Part shown: piece after piece, positions 1 to 7,320 of the stretch
How the letters are laid out: each line of letters opens with the position of its first letter
Numbering within the stretch: position 1 is the stretch's first letter
From: Rhizobiales bacterium dw_265
Lineage (GTDB): Bacteria > Pseudomonadota > Alphaproteobacteria > Micropepsales > Micropepsaceae
NCBI GenBank assembly: GCA_018449595.1
Contig: JAAVUU010000003.1
Location: 620,001-684,000 of the forward strand
DNA length: 64,000 nucleotides
Direction of reading: 5' to 3'
Notes under the pieces: model-generated
What the model was told of the DNA's origin: nothing
Database searches by the model: none
Seen by the model: only the letters and a program-made list of their open reading frames with translations
Program-made: the position numbers and the translations under genes

Positions 1-161
1 TTGACCACTTTGGTGATCTTGATCTCGGTCTGGTCGCGGACGGTCCGGCTGAGTTCGGTGATCAGCCGGTCAACCTGCGCGTGATATTCCTTGCGCTTTT
101 CCGTCGGTAACCGGAGCACGTTGCTGTCGTAATAAGTCAGTTCGGCATTGCTGAGGCCCAT
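1..161 (-). CDS. Probable CBASS-type CD-NTase (oligonucleotide cyclase), N-terminal part only
   Basis: This is the first ~53 codons of a gene that runs off the left edge of the window. The start is the ATG at 161, preceded on its strand by a strong GGAGGGG ribosome site. The N-terminus reads MGLSNAELTYYD, then a helical stretch with QVDRLITEL, ending in the lysine-rich KITKVVK. In my memory of the CD-NTase family (cGAS/DncV-like nucleotidyltransferases that make cyclic oligonucleotides in anti-phage CBASS systems) this pattern precedes the conserved glycine-serine strand of the active site. The active site itself lies outside the window, so the assignment rests on N-terminal resemblance only. 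It is divergent from the XRE-protease gene, across a 256-bp gap. Confidence 0.5.
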   Translation of the reverse strand, partial: MGLSNAELTYYDSNVLRLPTEKRKEYHAQVDRLITELSRTVRDQTEIKITKVV

Positions 162-283
162 TGTCCCCTCCATCATTACCCAAGTTGTCACTGCCCGCAG
201 CGGGTGCTGTGGGCCCAATCCCCCGGAAAACCTAGGCGTTGACCGGTCGCATCGGCGCCGGGCAACCATTGACGGCTCTGCCG

Positions 284-393
284 GTTTACAAAATGCCACT
301 GCGGCATCCTGTAAAGGGCAGATAGTGGCCGTTTCTAGGCTTTTCAAGGCCTACCAGTTTACATTTACTAGATCAATACCCAAATATGTAAAC
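284..393. promoter_or_regulatory. Repeated GTTTACA half-sites forming an inverted-repeat operator
   Basis: GTTTACAT (357-364) and ATGTAAAC (386-393) form a perfect 8-bp inverted repeat with a 21-bp spacer, ending 24 bp before the start of the XRE-protease gene. A third copy of the half-site, GTTTACA, lies at 284-290. The layout suits autoregulation by the adjacent helix-turn-helix protein and could also affect the divergent nucleotidyltransferase gene. The repeats are seen directly; binding by the XRE protein is inference. Confidence 0.5.
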
Positions 394-417
394 CTGTGAT
401 TCGGCGTGGAGGATGGA

Positions 418-1482
418 ATGATCGGACGAAAGCTGAAAATTGCCCGGGCTGCGGCCGGGCTGTCGCTGCGCGACTTGGCGGCTCGGATCGACAACCGGGT
501 GACGGCCCAAGCGATCGGCAAGTACGAGCGCGACGAGGACATGCCGAGTTCCGGTGTGCTGATGGCGCTCGCGCGGGCGCTTGCCGTGCGCGAGGAGTAT
601 TTGCTGAGCGACGACGAAGTGATTTTGGAAAGTGTAGATTTTCGAAAAGCGCCAAAGGCATCTTCTAAGGAAGAAGCCATCATCCAAGCCAAGACGATGG
701 ATCTATTGGAGCGCTACATCGCACTCGAAGAGATGCTCAATATGCGTAGCGTGGATTGGGAACGGCCCCGCAGTGCACCCCATCCAGTGGCAGATTTGCG
801 CGATGCAGAGGACGCCGCACGCTCGGTGCGCGAGGATTGGGGCCTAGGCAATGATCCCATACCTCAATTGGCCGAATTATTGGAAGAGCGGGGCATCAAA
901 ATTCTATCGCTCGACCTCGACGACATCGATGGCTTGGCGGCAAAAGTTCGCCGTAAGGACCGCCCAGACGCGCGCGTTATTGTAGTGAAGAAAAGCACGT
1001 GGTCAGAGCGTAAGAGATTCAACCTAGCGCACGAATTGGGCCACATGGTGATTGCCCCCGAGAAGAACGTCGACGAAGAAAAGGCGGCGCATCGTTTTGC
1101 GGGCGCGTTTCTTATTCCGGCCGACTCACTACGAACGGAGGTCGGAGCGAACCGTTCATCGATCAGCATCGCCGAGCTAGGCGCTCTCAAAGAACGCTTT
1201 GGCGTGAGCATGCAGGCGATCGTTTATCGCTGCAAAGACCTTGGAATTATTAGTCAAAAAGAGTTTGCACGCCAGTTTCAAGTTTTTACGGAGCGCGGGT
1301 GGCGCGCGGCACCATTTGAAGAGCCCGGACGAATGGAGCCAGAATTGGAAGAACCACGGCGATTCGAGCGTCTGTGTTATCGTGCGCTAACGGAAAACGT
1401 TATCGGCGACGCCAGGGCGGCTGAACTTTTGGGCATATCCATTCGAGAACTCGACAAGCGATTGGACATCTTGGCGGCATAA
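418..1482 (+). CDS. XRE-family HTH regulator with ImmA/IrrE metallopeptidase domain
   Basis: This 354-residue protein has an N-terminal helix-turn-helix of the XRE type (about residues 1-65, with QAIGKYERDEDMPSS in the recognition region). After a charged linker comes an ImmA/IrrE (COG2856) zinc peptidase domain with the HELGH motif at about residues 205-209 and a downstream HRFAGAFLIP block. Such proteins cleave or release repressors in stress, phage and mobile-element switches. The ATG at 418 is preferred over the GTG at 406 because GGAGG sits 5 bp before it. The gene ends 3 bp before the PIN-domain gene, so the two are almost certainly co-transcribed. An inverted repeat upstream (357-393) suggests autoregulation. 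Confidence 0.85.
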   Translation: MIGRKLKIARAAAGLSLRDLAARIDNRVTAQAIGKYERDEDMPSSGVLMALARALAVREEYLLSDDEVILESVDFRKAPKASSKEEAIIQAKTMDLLERYIALEEMLNMRSVDWERPRSAPHPVADLRDAEDAARSVREDWGLGNDPIPQLAELLEERGIKILSLDLDDIDGLAAKVRRKDRPDARVIVVKKSTWSERKRFNLAHELGHMVIAPEKNVDEEKAAHRFAGAFLIPADSLRTEVGANRSSISIAELGALKERFGVSMQAIVYRCKDLGIISQKEFARQFQVFTERGWRAAPFEEPGRMEPELEEPRRFERLCYRALTENVIGDARAAELLGISIRELDKRLDILAA

Positions 1483-1485
1483 TCC

Positions 1486-1974
1486 TTGGGAATCCTCGTT
1501 TCAGACACGTCCATCTTGATTGATCTGGAACGAGGAGCACTTCTCGATGCTCTTTTCCAGTTGCAGCACGATTTTATCGTGCCGGACATTTTATTTGATC
1601 GCGAGCTGAAAGGCGCATTAGGTGACCACCTCATCGCTCTGGGATTACGGGTCGAAGAATTGACTCCGTCTGAAGTTTCGCGCGCAGCCACGGTACGGCG
1701 AATGCGGCCTGCGCTTTCAACCCCGGATACGTTCGCCTTCGCTCTAGCTAGAGAAAGAACTTGGACTTTGCTGACGGGCGACGGCGAGCTCCGTGCCCTG
1801 GCTACCCAGGAGAATGTCACCACGCATGGCGTTCTATGGGTTTTTGATGAATTCCACGCTGCCAATACCGTCGAGAACGCACGTCTCCGCGCCGGCCTTT
1901 CGGCCATTTCGCAACATCCACGATGTCGACTTCCACAGGCCCAGGTGGCAATTCGACTGGCGCAGTATCTCTAA
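1486..1974 (+). CDS. PIN-domain protein, probable toxin or RNase partner of the XRE-protease
   Basis: This protein of about 162 residues starts at a TTG three bases after the stop of the XRE-ImmA gene. The N-terminal ILVSDTSILIDLERG strand, a mid-protein STPDTFAFALARE helix and TLLTGDGELRALA strand/turn give the spaced acidic residues expected of a PIN (Mg-dependent ribonuclease) fold. PIN proteins are usual type II toxins (VapC), but here the partner is an HTH-protease rather than a short antitoxin. No other start is convincing, and translational coupling to the upstream gene would explain the weak TTG start. It is convergent with the minus-strand gene ending at 2061. The fold call is moderate; toxin function is inferred. 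Confidence 0.6.
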   Translation: MGILVSDTSILIDLERGALLDALFQLQHDFIVPDILFDRELKGALGDHLIALGLRVEELTPSEVSRAATVRRMRPALSTPDTFAFALARERTWTLLTGDGELRALATQENVTTHGVLWVFDEFHAANTVENARLRAGLSAISQHPRCRLPQAQVAIRLAQYL

Positions 1975-2060
1975 AAGCCAGCTCGTCAGCGTCGCCAACA
2001 AAGCATTGTAGCGGCATCACACCAATCCAATGCAACAAAACGAACACTTATGCCGGTGCA

Positions 2061-3848
2061 TCAGAGGCGCCGCGCGAAATCTGCCAGACTTGCTTTGGCG
2101 GCCGCGTCCAACGTTGCGTCCCAATTGAGCTGCGGCTCGTTAAGGGCAGTCTCGATCGCTTCGCGAACCAGGCCAGCGCCAATTAAACGGCCGGCTTCGA
2201 GAGTCATATTATCAGAAGCCTCGGCCCTTACGACGTGCCAAAGCCTGGCATGCTCCGCAGTTGGCTCGAGCTGATTGCCCATAAACTCGGCAAAATCATC
2301 GATGGGCACGATACGCCGTTCAGCAAGAGCGGCGCCCAACTGTGCGGTGACTCTTACGATGGGCGGCATCGGGCCATTGAAAATCCAAGCGTTTGGATCA
2401 ATCTGTTGCGTCTCGAACACTGCCTGGGCGATCGTACGCCAGAGCTCTGCCTTGTCGATTGAGGTTTGCGCCGAAGCGTTCAGCCCGTTTAAGGTCCACG
2501 TAATGGCCGGATAAGCGGGATTGTCGAGTCCGCGCTGGACGGGGTAGCTCAAAGTCTCGCGCACATCGTAGGTGTCTAGCCACAGCGCCTTAAACCACTG
2601 CGTTAGATCCGGGACCTTGGACAGGACGCGGGCGATGACTTCGGCCTCCGGAGAGTTGGTGGTCATACCGTCAGCGCGGCCAGTAGCTGTCACTAATCCC
2701 TGCCGCACCCCGTTGGCCAAGATCTCTGCGCCAGCAACAGGATCGCCGTGCGCTTCTAATATCGAAGCCTCAGACAAGATTCGATCCACCACCCAAAGCG
2801 GTTCTTCTGCGCCGATCCACGTCAACGCTGCTGTGCCGAGCGGCGCGATGGCGGCGGAGAGGCCGACGATGAGCCAATCGCGGACCGCGCGCTGTGCGTC
2901 GACATCGGCCTGCGCGCGGCCGGCCCGGCGCGGTGTGTTGCGCCAGATGATCTGCTGAAGCCAGGCTCTCCCCAGCCAGTGGCCGTCAGGCCGCCACAGT
3001 ATTGCCTTCAATAGCGAGTTGATTTGAGCCTCAGCATCCTGCGGATTTTGCACAGCAAAGGATGCAAGCCGAACCTCAATCGCCTCGAGAAGTGCAAACG
3101 GAACTACCGGGCCTTGTGGCGACCCATCTCGCGAAAAAATCATCGGGCTAGCGCCGATCAAAGTGGCAACTCGGTTGACGTTGAGAGGTTCAAGTGGTTC
3201 GGCGAAGCCCGATTGAAACAACGAGGGCAGATCCGCCAGCATCGCCATGTAGCGCCCTGGCCAGAGACTCGCGGCAGCTTGGTGTGCCCAACCATCACCG
3301 AGTGGCATTCCGTCATAGCGAGGCCACAGGTCGCGCGTAGTTAAGGACGTTCCGGCTTTCCGCTCAGCGTACTCTCTCAGGCGGTTGTTGAAGCGACCAT
3401 TCCATAGGCTTTGCAAGCGTACTTGGAGCCTCGCCAGAAGCGGATAGGTGTCCGCGTGCCCCGCGACCCGAACGCATATTGCCACCGCCAAATCCTCATT
3501 ACTGAGCTCGCCGAGCGATTGGAGTTCATCGACCGCGTAAAAAAGCCCTATTCGGTTCGCAGCCACGGCAACTTCGAGAGCGGCGTGGGCCATCAGCCAC
3601 GTTAAAGAGAGGTTAGGGTGTAACGGCTGACCTGGACCAGCAGCTGCGACAACCATAGCGTGCCAAGTGGGCAAGTTGGCGGCTGCTAGATGCTGTGCCA
3701 AGCTCTCTGGCGCACCTGGCGCGTCCAACGGCCTTAAGCCTTTTGAGAATGGTTCGTCCGAACCCTCGGACGAACCGATCCACGCAAGAGTAGCGGCCAA
3801 GGCTGCCGCGCCATCTGCAGGTGCTGTAAGAGCTAAACCGCTAGGCAT
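2061..3848 (-). CDS. Large helical protein of unknown function, partner of the PLD-like gene
   Basis: I do not recognise this 595-residue protein. It is rich in alanine, leucine and tryptophan, predicted mostly helical, and has no signal peptide, clear transmembrane segment or nucleotide-binding loop that I can see. The start is taken at 3848, inside the longer reading frame that begins at 3920. There an AGAGG ribosome site lies 8 bp before the ATG, and the gene then overlaps the upstream PLD-like gene by only 8 bp. The close overlap implies translational coupling and a shared function. Setting beside a probable CD-NTase and an XRE-protease/PIN pair suggests a defence role, but that rests on neighbourhood alone. 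Confidence 0.6.
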   Translation of the reverse strand: MPSGLALTAPADGAAALAATLAWIGSSEGSDEPFSKGLRPLDAPGAPESLAQHLAAANLPTWHAMVVAAAGPGQPLHPNLSLTWLMAHAALEVAVAANRIGLFYAVDELQSLGELSNEDLAVAICVRVAGHADTYPLLARLQVRLQSLWNGRFNNRLREYAERKAGTSLTTRDLWPRYDGMPLGDGWAHQAAASLWPGRYMAMLADLPSLFQSGFAEPLEPLNVNRVATLIGASPMIFSRDGSPQGPVVPFALLEAIEVRLASFAVQNPQDAEAQINSLLKAILWRPDGHWLGRAWLQQIIWRNTPRRAGRAQADVDAQRAVRDWLIVGLSAAIAPLGTAALTWIGAEEPLWVVDRILSEASILEAHGDPVAGAEILANGVRQGLVTATGRADGMTTNSPEAEVIARVLSKVPDLTQWFKALWLDTYDVRETLSYPVQRGLDNPAYPAITWTLNGLNASAQTSIDKAELWRTIAQAVFETQQIDPNAWIFNGPMPPIVRVTAQLGAALAERRIVPIDDFAEFMGNQLEPTAEHARLWHVVRAEASDNMTLEAGRLIGAGLVREAIETALNEPQLNWDATLDAAAKASLADFARRL

Positions 3849-5532
3849 TAATGTCGCCTCTTGCGGAATCCGCGCGTTGACGCTCGACCCATTTAGCCAG
3901 GCGGCGAAGCTGAAGGCCAATCTCTAGGCGTGGCGACCAGACCGGCGCTGGCCGATTGGCCCACCAAGCATCGAACGGCTCGGCGTCGGCAAAGACCTCT
4001 GCTAACGCTTGGGTCAATTCAGCTGGCTGTGCGACGCGTGTGATCAGACTGATCTCGCCGTCGCCAACCTTGTTAAACGAATGGCCAGCGTGCCAGATGA
4101 CGTCGTCGATCTGCAGAAAGCGGTCATGTAAACGACGGCCGCGAGATACCCGGATATCGATCTCTCCAAATCCTTGGGCGGGGTCACGGAATGCTGCAAT
4201 TTTCGTAAGCATGAGATCGCCGAATCGCTCGCCAGTGGGATCGACGCGCTTGTAGCGGCGCGGCCGAGGGTTAATTAAGCCGCGGATGGCGACCCCTTGG
4301 AACTGTGTAGCGGTCGCGAATTGCTGCAAGTCATCAGCGTCCAAATAGGGGTCCACGAACAAGATATGAGATCGTGCGCTGGAGATCAGCCCGCGGATCC
4401 ATTCCACGGTCTCTTCCCGATCGCGCTCGAACAAACGCACACCGATTGGACTTTGCGGCGCCTCTGCCGGTCTGAACGCGCCTTGTCGTTCAATACGTGC
4501 ATATTGGAGTCGCTCAAGTGCTCGCAAAGGTGATAGCGGCGGCCCCGCCGGCTGCGCTGGGACCGGCTTTAGGTAAACCGTGCGGGCACTTGCATTAGGG
4601 GTTCGCGACGGCGGTTCGACATGCCGCGTTGGGCTATTGCCGACCACGGAAGAGGTCACGGAAACGCTTCGGAAAAAATGTGCTGCTGGCTGGCGATCAA
4701 GAACGCCGCGCACGGAACAAACCAATTCTTCTCGCACCATGGCAACCTGATACGGGGCTGGAGCGCGGTAGCGACCTAGGCTGTTTGGCACTCCTTCCGA
4801 GCGCCAAGCTGACGCGCCTGCACGGACCTCTTCAATGACCATACGCAACGACGCAACATTGGCGCCTCGCCGTGGAGTCCCGCCAAGCTCCAGAACCTCG
4901 GGGGTAACATTCCGACTGACAATTCGTGCGCCAAACCCGCGCAATACCGGATTGGGCGCAATCAGCACACCCGCGCCTAGCCAATCATCGTAGGCCAGGA
5001 GATCGAAATGAATGCGTTCACGTATCCATTGCCGAGCCCGGCCGTGTGCATCGACGCCTACCATGCTATCGCGCAGTGTCTGGATCGGCTCGGCGAGCGC
5101 CGCCATAGGCACCAATCGATGCAGCCGCGGCCTGCAATGCCAGGACGGGGAGAAGGGCGGTGGCTCAGTGTTAACGGTAAACCCGTCATTGGCAGGCTCG
5201 GGGCCTAGGGTTGAGGCGGTGATTATAAAGGGCTTACCCGGTACTGTAGCTCGACCCTGCTTTAACGCTTCATACCAAGCAAGAGATTCTACGAAGGAAA
5301 GCGCCGTGCGGCTGGCACACAAACGATCGCCTCCAAAATTCCCCCACCACCCTCCGTCTGGAGGGATAGTTATCTCCGTCGGCAGAAGTTCGACTGAAGC
5401 AAATAGCAGGTGATTGACCCGGTCGCGCGTGAGCGTGACGAGTCGCACCACGCCAGCGCGATAATCTCCGGGAACGAGGGTCGGCCACTGCGGTGCCGTG
5501 ACCGCCTGCATAGGGGAAGCCGTCGATTGCAT
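3841..5532 (-). CDS. Phospholipase-D-like (single HKD variant) protein with large N-terminal domain
   Basis: This is a 563-residue protein. The C-terminal third (about 365-520) is a PLD-superfamily domain: a strand HILFVDPYLD, then the catalytic-type motif HDRFLQID at about 469-476, an HxR(x)4D variant in which arginine replaces the usual lysine, then GHSFNK. Only one such motif is present, as in PLD nucleases that work as dimers. The N-terminal ~350 residues form a separate domain with VRLVTL, ELLPTE and WYEALKQ elements. From memory this resembles proteins labelled VPA1262-like in Vibrio gamma-mobile-trio islands, but I cannot verify that. The first in-frame ATG after a stop is at 5532. It is translationally coupled to the downstream helical protein. 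Confidence 0.65.
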   Translation of the reverse strand: MQSTASPMQAVTAPQWPTLVPGDYRAGVVRLVTLTRDRVNHLLFASVELLPTEITIPPDGGWWGNFGGDRLCASRTALSFVESLAWYEALKQGRATVPGKPFIITASTLGPEPANDGFTVNTEPPPFSPSWHCRPRLHRLVPMAALAEPIQTLRDSMVGVDAHGRARQWIRERIHFDLLAYDDWLGAGVLIAPNPVLRGFGARIVSRNVTPEVLELGGTPRRGANVASLRMVIEEVRAGASAWRSEGVPNSLGRYRAPAPYQVAMVREELVCSVRGVLDRQPAAHFFRSVSVTSSVVGNSPTRHVEPPSRTPNASARTVYLKPVPAQPAGPPLSPLRALERLQYARIERQGAFRPAEAPQSPIGVRLFERDREETVEWIRGLISSARSHILFVDPYLDADDLQQFATATQFQGVAIRGLINPRPRRYKRVDPTGERFGDLMLTKIAAFRDPAQGFGEIDIRVSRGRRLHDRFLQIDDVIWHAGHSFNKVGDGEISLITRVAQPAELTQALAEVFADAEPFDAWWANRPAPVWSPRLEIGLQLRRLAKWVERQRADSARGDINA

Positions 5533-5708
5533 TGCGGGAATATGGGCAATCCAGTGTCAGGACGCGAGTCCAATCACCAAGTCTTTTGAGTGCTGAGATC
5601 ATGCAATCTCGGGCCCGCCATCTGAGGTGCGAATTCTATCTATTGGTAGGCAAAACGTCGTTATTTTACATAATGCGACTTAGATCAAAGATAGGCGCTT
5701 CTCCGGCC

Positions 5709-5762
5709 TTGACGTAGAGGGCTTGCCGCCTCGATATATTACGGATATACGGTATCCGTAAT
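5709..5762 (+). promoter_or_regulatory. Promoter with perfect palindromic operator upstream of the AhpD-like/cupin operon
   Basis: A -35-like TTGACG (5709-5714) and a -10-like GATATA (5733-5738) are 18 bp apart. Starting on the -10, ATTACGGATA (5738-5747) and TATCCGTAAT (5753-5762) form a perfect 10-bp inverted repeat around TACGG, 17 bp before the AhpD-like start codon. This is ideally placed for repression. The likely binder is the Rrf2-family regulator encoded at 6733-7218. The palindrome is seen directly; the regulator assignment is inference. Confidence 0.65.
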
Positions 5763-5779
5763 AAAAACTGGAGCAAGTC

Positions 5780-6259
5780 ATGTCACCCCGCGTCAATCCG
5801 GCCGAGCAATCGCCCGAGCTTTACAAGAAATTCCTGGAATTCAGCACCGCTCTGGGGCGTAGCTCTATCGAGACTGGATTGCGCGATCTGATAAATATTC
5901 GCGCCTCCCAAATCAATGGCTGTGCTTTCTGCCTGGACATGCATAGCAAGGAAGCAAAAATCCATGGCGAACGCGAATTGCGCTTGTATCACGTCGCAAT
6001 TTGGCGGGAATCACCCCTGTTCAGCACTCGCGAGCGCGCTGCCTTGAACTGGACGGAGGCTCTGACCACGCTTTCCCCGCACGGGGTATCGGATGCCGAT
6101 TTTGAATCGACCAAAGCGGAGTTCTCCGAGAAAGAACTGGCTGATCTGACATTCTGCGTGATGTCCATCAATGGCTGGAACCGGGCCAGCATCGCGTTCC
6201 GCAACGTGCCCGGCTCAGCGGACAAGCTGTATGGACTAGATAAGGCAGGGCTGAACTAA
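5780..6259 (+). CDS. Carboxymuconolactone decarboxylase / AhpD-like family protein
   Basis: This 159-residue protein carries the AhpD-like signature NGCAFCLDMHSKEA, with C48-x2-C51 and H55. In AhpD relatives these residues form a thiol-disulfide centre that reduces peroxides or peroxiredoxin partners. The length and the ERAALNWTEALT helix following the motif are typical of the many single-domain members of PF02627. It is the first gene of an operon with a secreted cupin, and a perfect palindrome overlaps its promoter. The Rrf2-type regulator encoded convergently fits a redox, nitrosative or iron-sulfur stress response. The exact substrate is not known for this subgroup. Confidence 0.9.
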   Translation: MSPRVNPAEQSPELYKKFLEFSTALGRSSIETGLRDLINIRASQINGCAFCLDMHSKEAKIHGERELRLYHVAIWRESPLFSTRERAALNWTEALTTLSPHGVSDADFESTKAEFSEKELADLTFCVMSINGWNRASIAFRNVPGSADKLYGLDKAGLN

Positions 6260-6287
6260 GCCTATTCGCATCACGAGGGAGACAAGC

Positions 6288-6698
6288 ATGAAATGGCAGT
6301 TCACTATACTTGTGGCGGCATTGGCGCTGGCACCAGCGGCCGCGGTGGCTCAGAGCGGCGAGGCAAAGGTGTCGATTGTTTTTGACCATGTGCTGCCTAA
6401 TGTGCCCGGCAAGAGCATGAAAGGCGTACTGGTAGAATATGGCCCTGGCGGCTCGTCAGCGGCGCACACGCATGCAAAGTCGGCTTTCATCTACGCGACC
6501 GTGCTGGAAGGCGCGGTCCGCAGCAAAGTCAATGACGGGCCGGAAAAGACCTACCGTAGGGGCGAAAGTTTCTATGAGATGCCGGGCGACCGCCACGGCG
6601 TCAGCGCCAATGCCAGCGCCACGGCGCCCGCCAAGCTGCTGGCGGTGTTCGTGGTGGATACCAATGAAAAAACTTTGACCATGCCTATGGGGCATTAA
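6288..6698 (+). CDS. Secreted small cupin-domain protein
   Basis: This 136-residue protein has a clear signal peptide (about residues 1-22, ending AVAQ), so it is exported to the periplasm. The rest is one cupin barrel. Motif 1 carries H60-T-H62 but lacks the usual glutamate a few residues later; motif 2 carries PGDRHG with H103. Three histidines could still bind a metal. The gene follows the AhpD-like gene by 28 bp with a GGGAG ribosome site. A strong hairpin lies just after its stop. Cupin plus AhpD-like plus Rrf2 is a combination I have seen in other Proteobacteria, but its substrate is not established here. Confidence 0.85.
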   Translation: MKWQFTILVAALALAPAAAVAQSGEAKVSIVFDHVLPNVPGKSMKGVLVEYGPGGSSAAHTHAKSAFIYATVLEGAVRSKVNDGPEKTYRRGESFYEMPGDRHGVSANASATAPAKLLAVFVVDTNEKTLTMPMGH

Positions 6699-6703
6699 AG
6701 GGC

Positions 6704-6727
6704 GGCGCGGGAGTAATATCCCGCGCC
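6704..6727. terminator. Perfect 9-bp hairpin between convergent genes
   Basis: GGCGCGGGA (6704-6712) pairs perfectly with TCCCGCGCC (6719-6727) around a 6-base loop, 5 bp after the cupin stop and 5 bp before the end of the convergent Rrf2 gene. No U-run follows on either strand, so it may be a bidirectional pause or transcript-end structure rather than a classic intrinsic terminator. Confidence 0.55.
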
Positions 6728-6732
6728 TACTC

Positions 6733-7218
6733 TTACGTCCGGTCTAGCACCCAGTCGAATGTCTTGCGGAGAACGTCCGGCGAGACGTCCTTTTCCAGTG
6801 TTCTCGCCAAATCCGACAATTTCACGCCGCGCAAATAATCGCGCCAAGCCTTGTCTGCGCCCCACATGACCCTCGCCACCGCGCAGGGCGTCTTGTCCAC
6901 TGAGCGCGCGGGCCGGCAGGGATTGTTCTTGCGGATTTCTGTGCAGGCGAAGCTCGAGCGTTTCCCCTCTACCGCTTCGACAATATCCAGGAAGGTGATC
7001 TTGTCAGGCGCACGCGCCAAGCGGTAGCCGCCGGTCGGGCCCAGCGTGCCGTGTACCAGCTCGGCCTGTGACAGGGCCTGCAGGGCTTTGGACAGATATT
7101 CCTTGGGCACGCCATGCAGCTCGGCGAGAGCCTTAGTTGAAAGAAAATGACCTTCGGGCAGGCCTGCGAGGATCGCACAGCAGTGCAGCGCCCATTCGAC
7201 CTGGTTTTTCAGAATCAC
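6733..7218 (-). CDS. Rrf2-family transcriptional regulator with candidate Fe-S cysteines
   Basis: This is a winged-helix Rrf2 regulator of about 161 residues (IscR/NsrR/RirA family). A GTG at 7218 gives the usual family N-terminus (MILKNQVEWALHCC); the longer frame begins at a TTG at 7272 with no good ribosome site. The wing shows GPTGGYRLA at 60-68. The C-terminal half carries C92, C101 and C112, three spaced cysteines in the region where IscR and NsrR hold an iron-sulfur cluster. It is convergent with the AhpD-like/cupin operon and is the likely reader of the palindrome at 5738-5762. It lies downstream of dxr on the same strand and might also be reached by read-through from that operon. Confidence 0.88.
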   Translation of the reverse strand: MILKNQVEWALHCCAILAGLPEGHFLSTKALAELHGVPKEYLSKALQALSQAELVHGTLGPTGGYRLARAPDKITFLDIVEAVEGKRSSFACTEIRKNNPCRPARSVDKTPCAVARVMWGADKAWRDYLRGVKLSDLARTLEKDVSPDVLRKTFDWVLDRT

Positions 7219-7320
7219 GATCCATCCGTCCGGTAAGGGGAATTGCGGACCTTTATAGTCCTGAATAGCCAAACGCGCAAAATCCGCCTCGGAGGAAGGC
7301 GACTGATGTCAGGACCTACC

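Noticed and set aside
406..417. GTG at 406 as the start of the XRE-protease gene
   Set aside because: The ATG at 418 has GGAGG five bases before it and gives the usual HTH N-terminus.
3849..3920. ATG at 3920 as the start of the helical partner protein
   Set aside because: No ribosome site there and an 80-bp overlap; the ATG at 3848 has AGAGG and an 8-bp overlap.
2050..3927. Several plus-strand frames of 60-128 codons across 2.0-3.9 kb
   Set aside because: They lie opposite the 595-residue minus-strand gene, have no ribosome sites and change frame often; they are shadows of the real gene.
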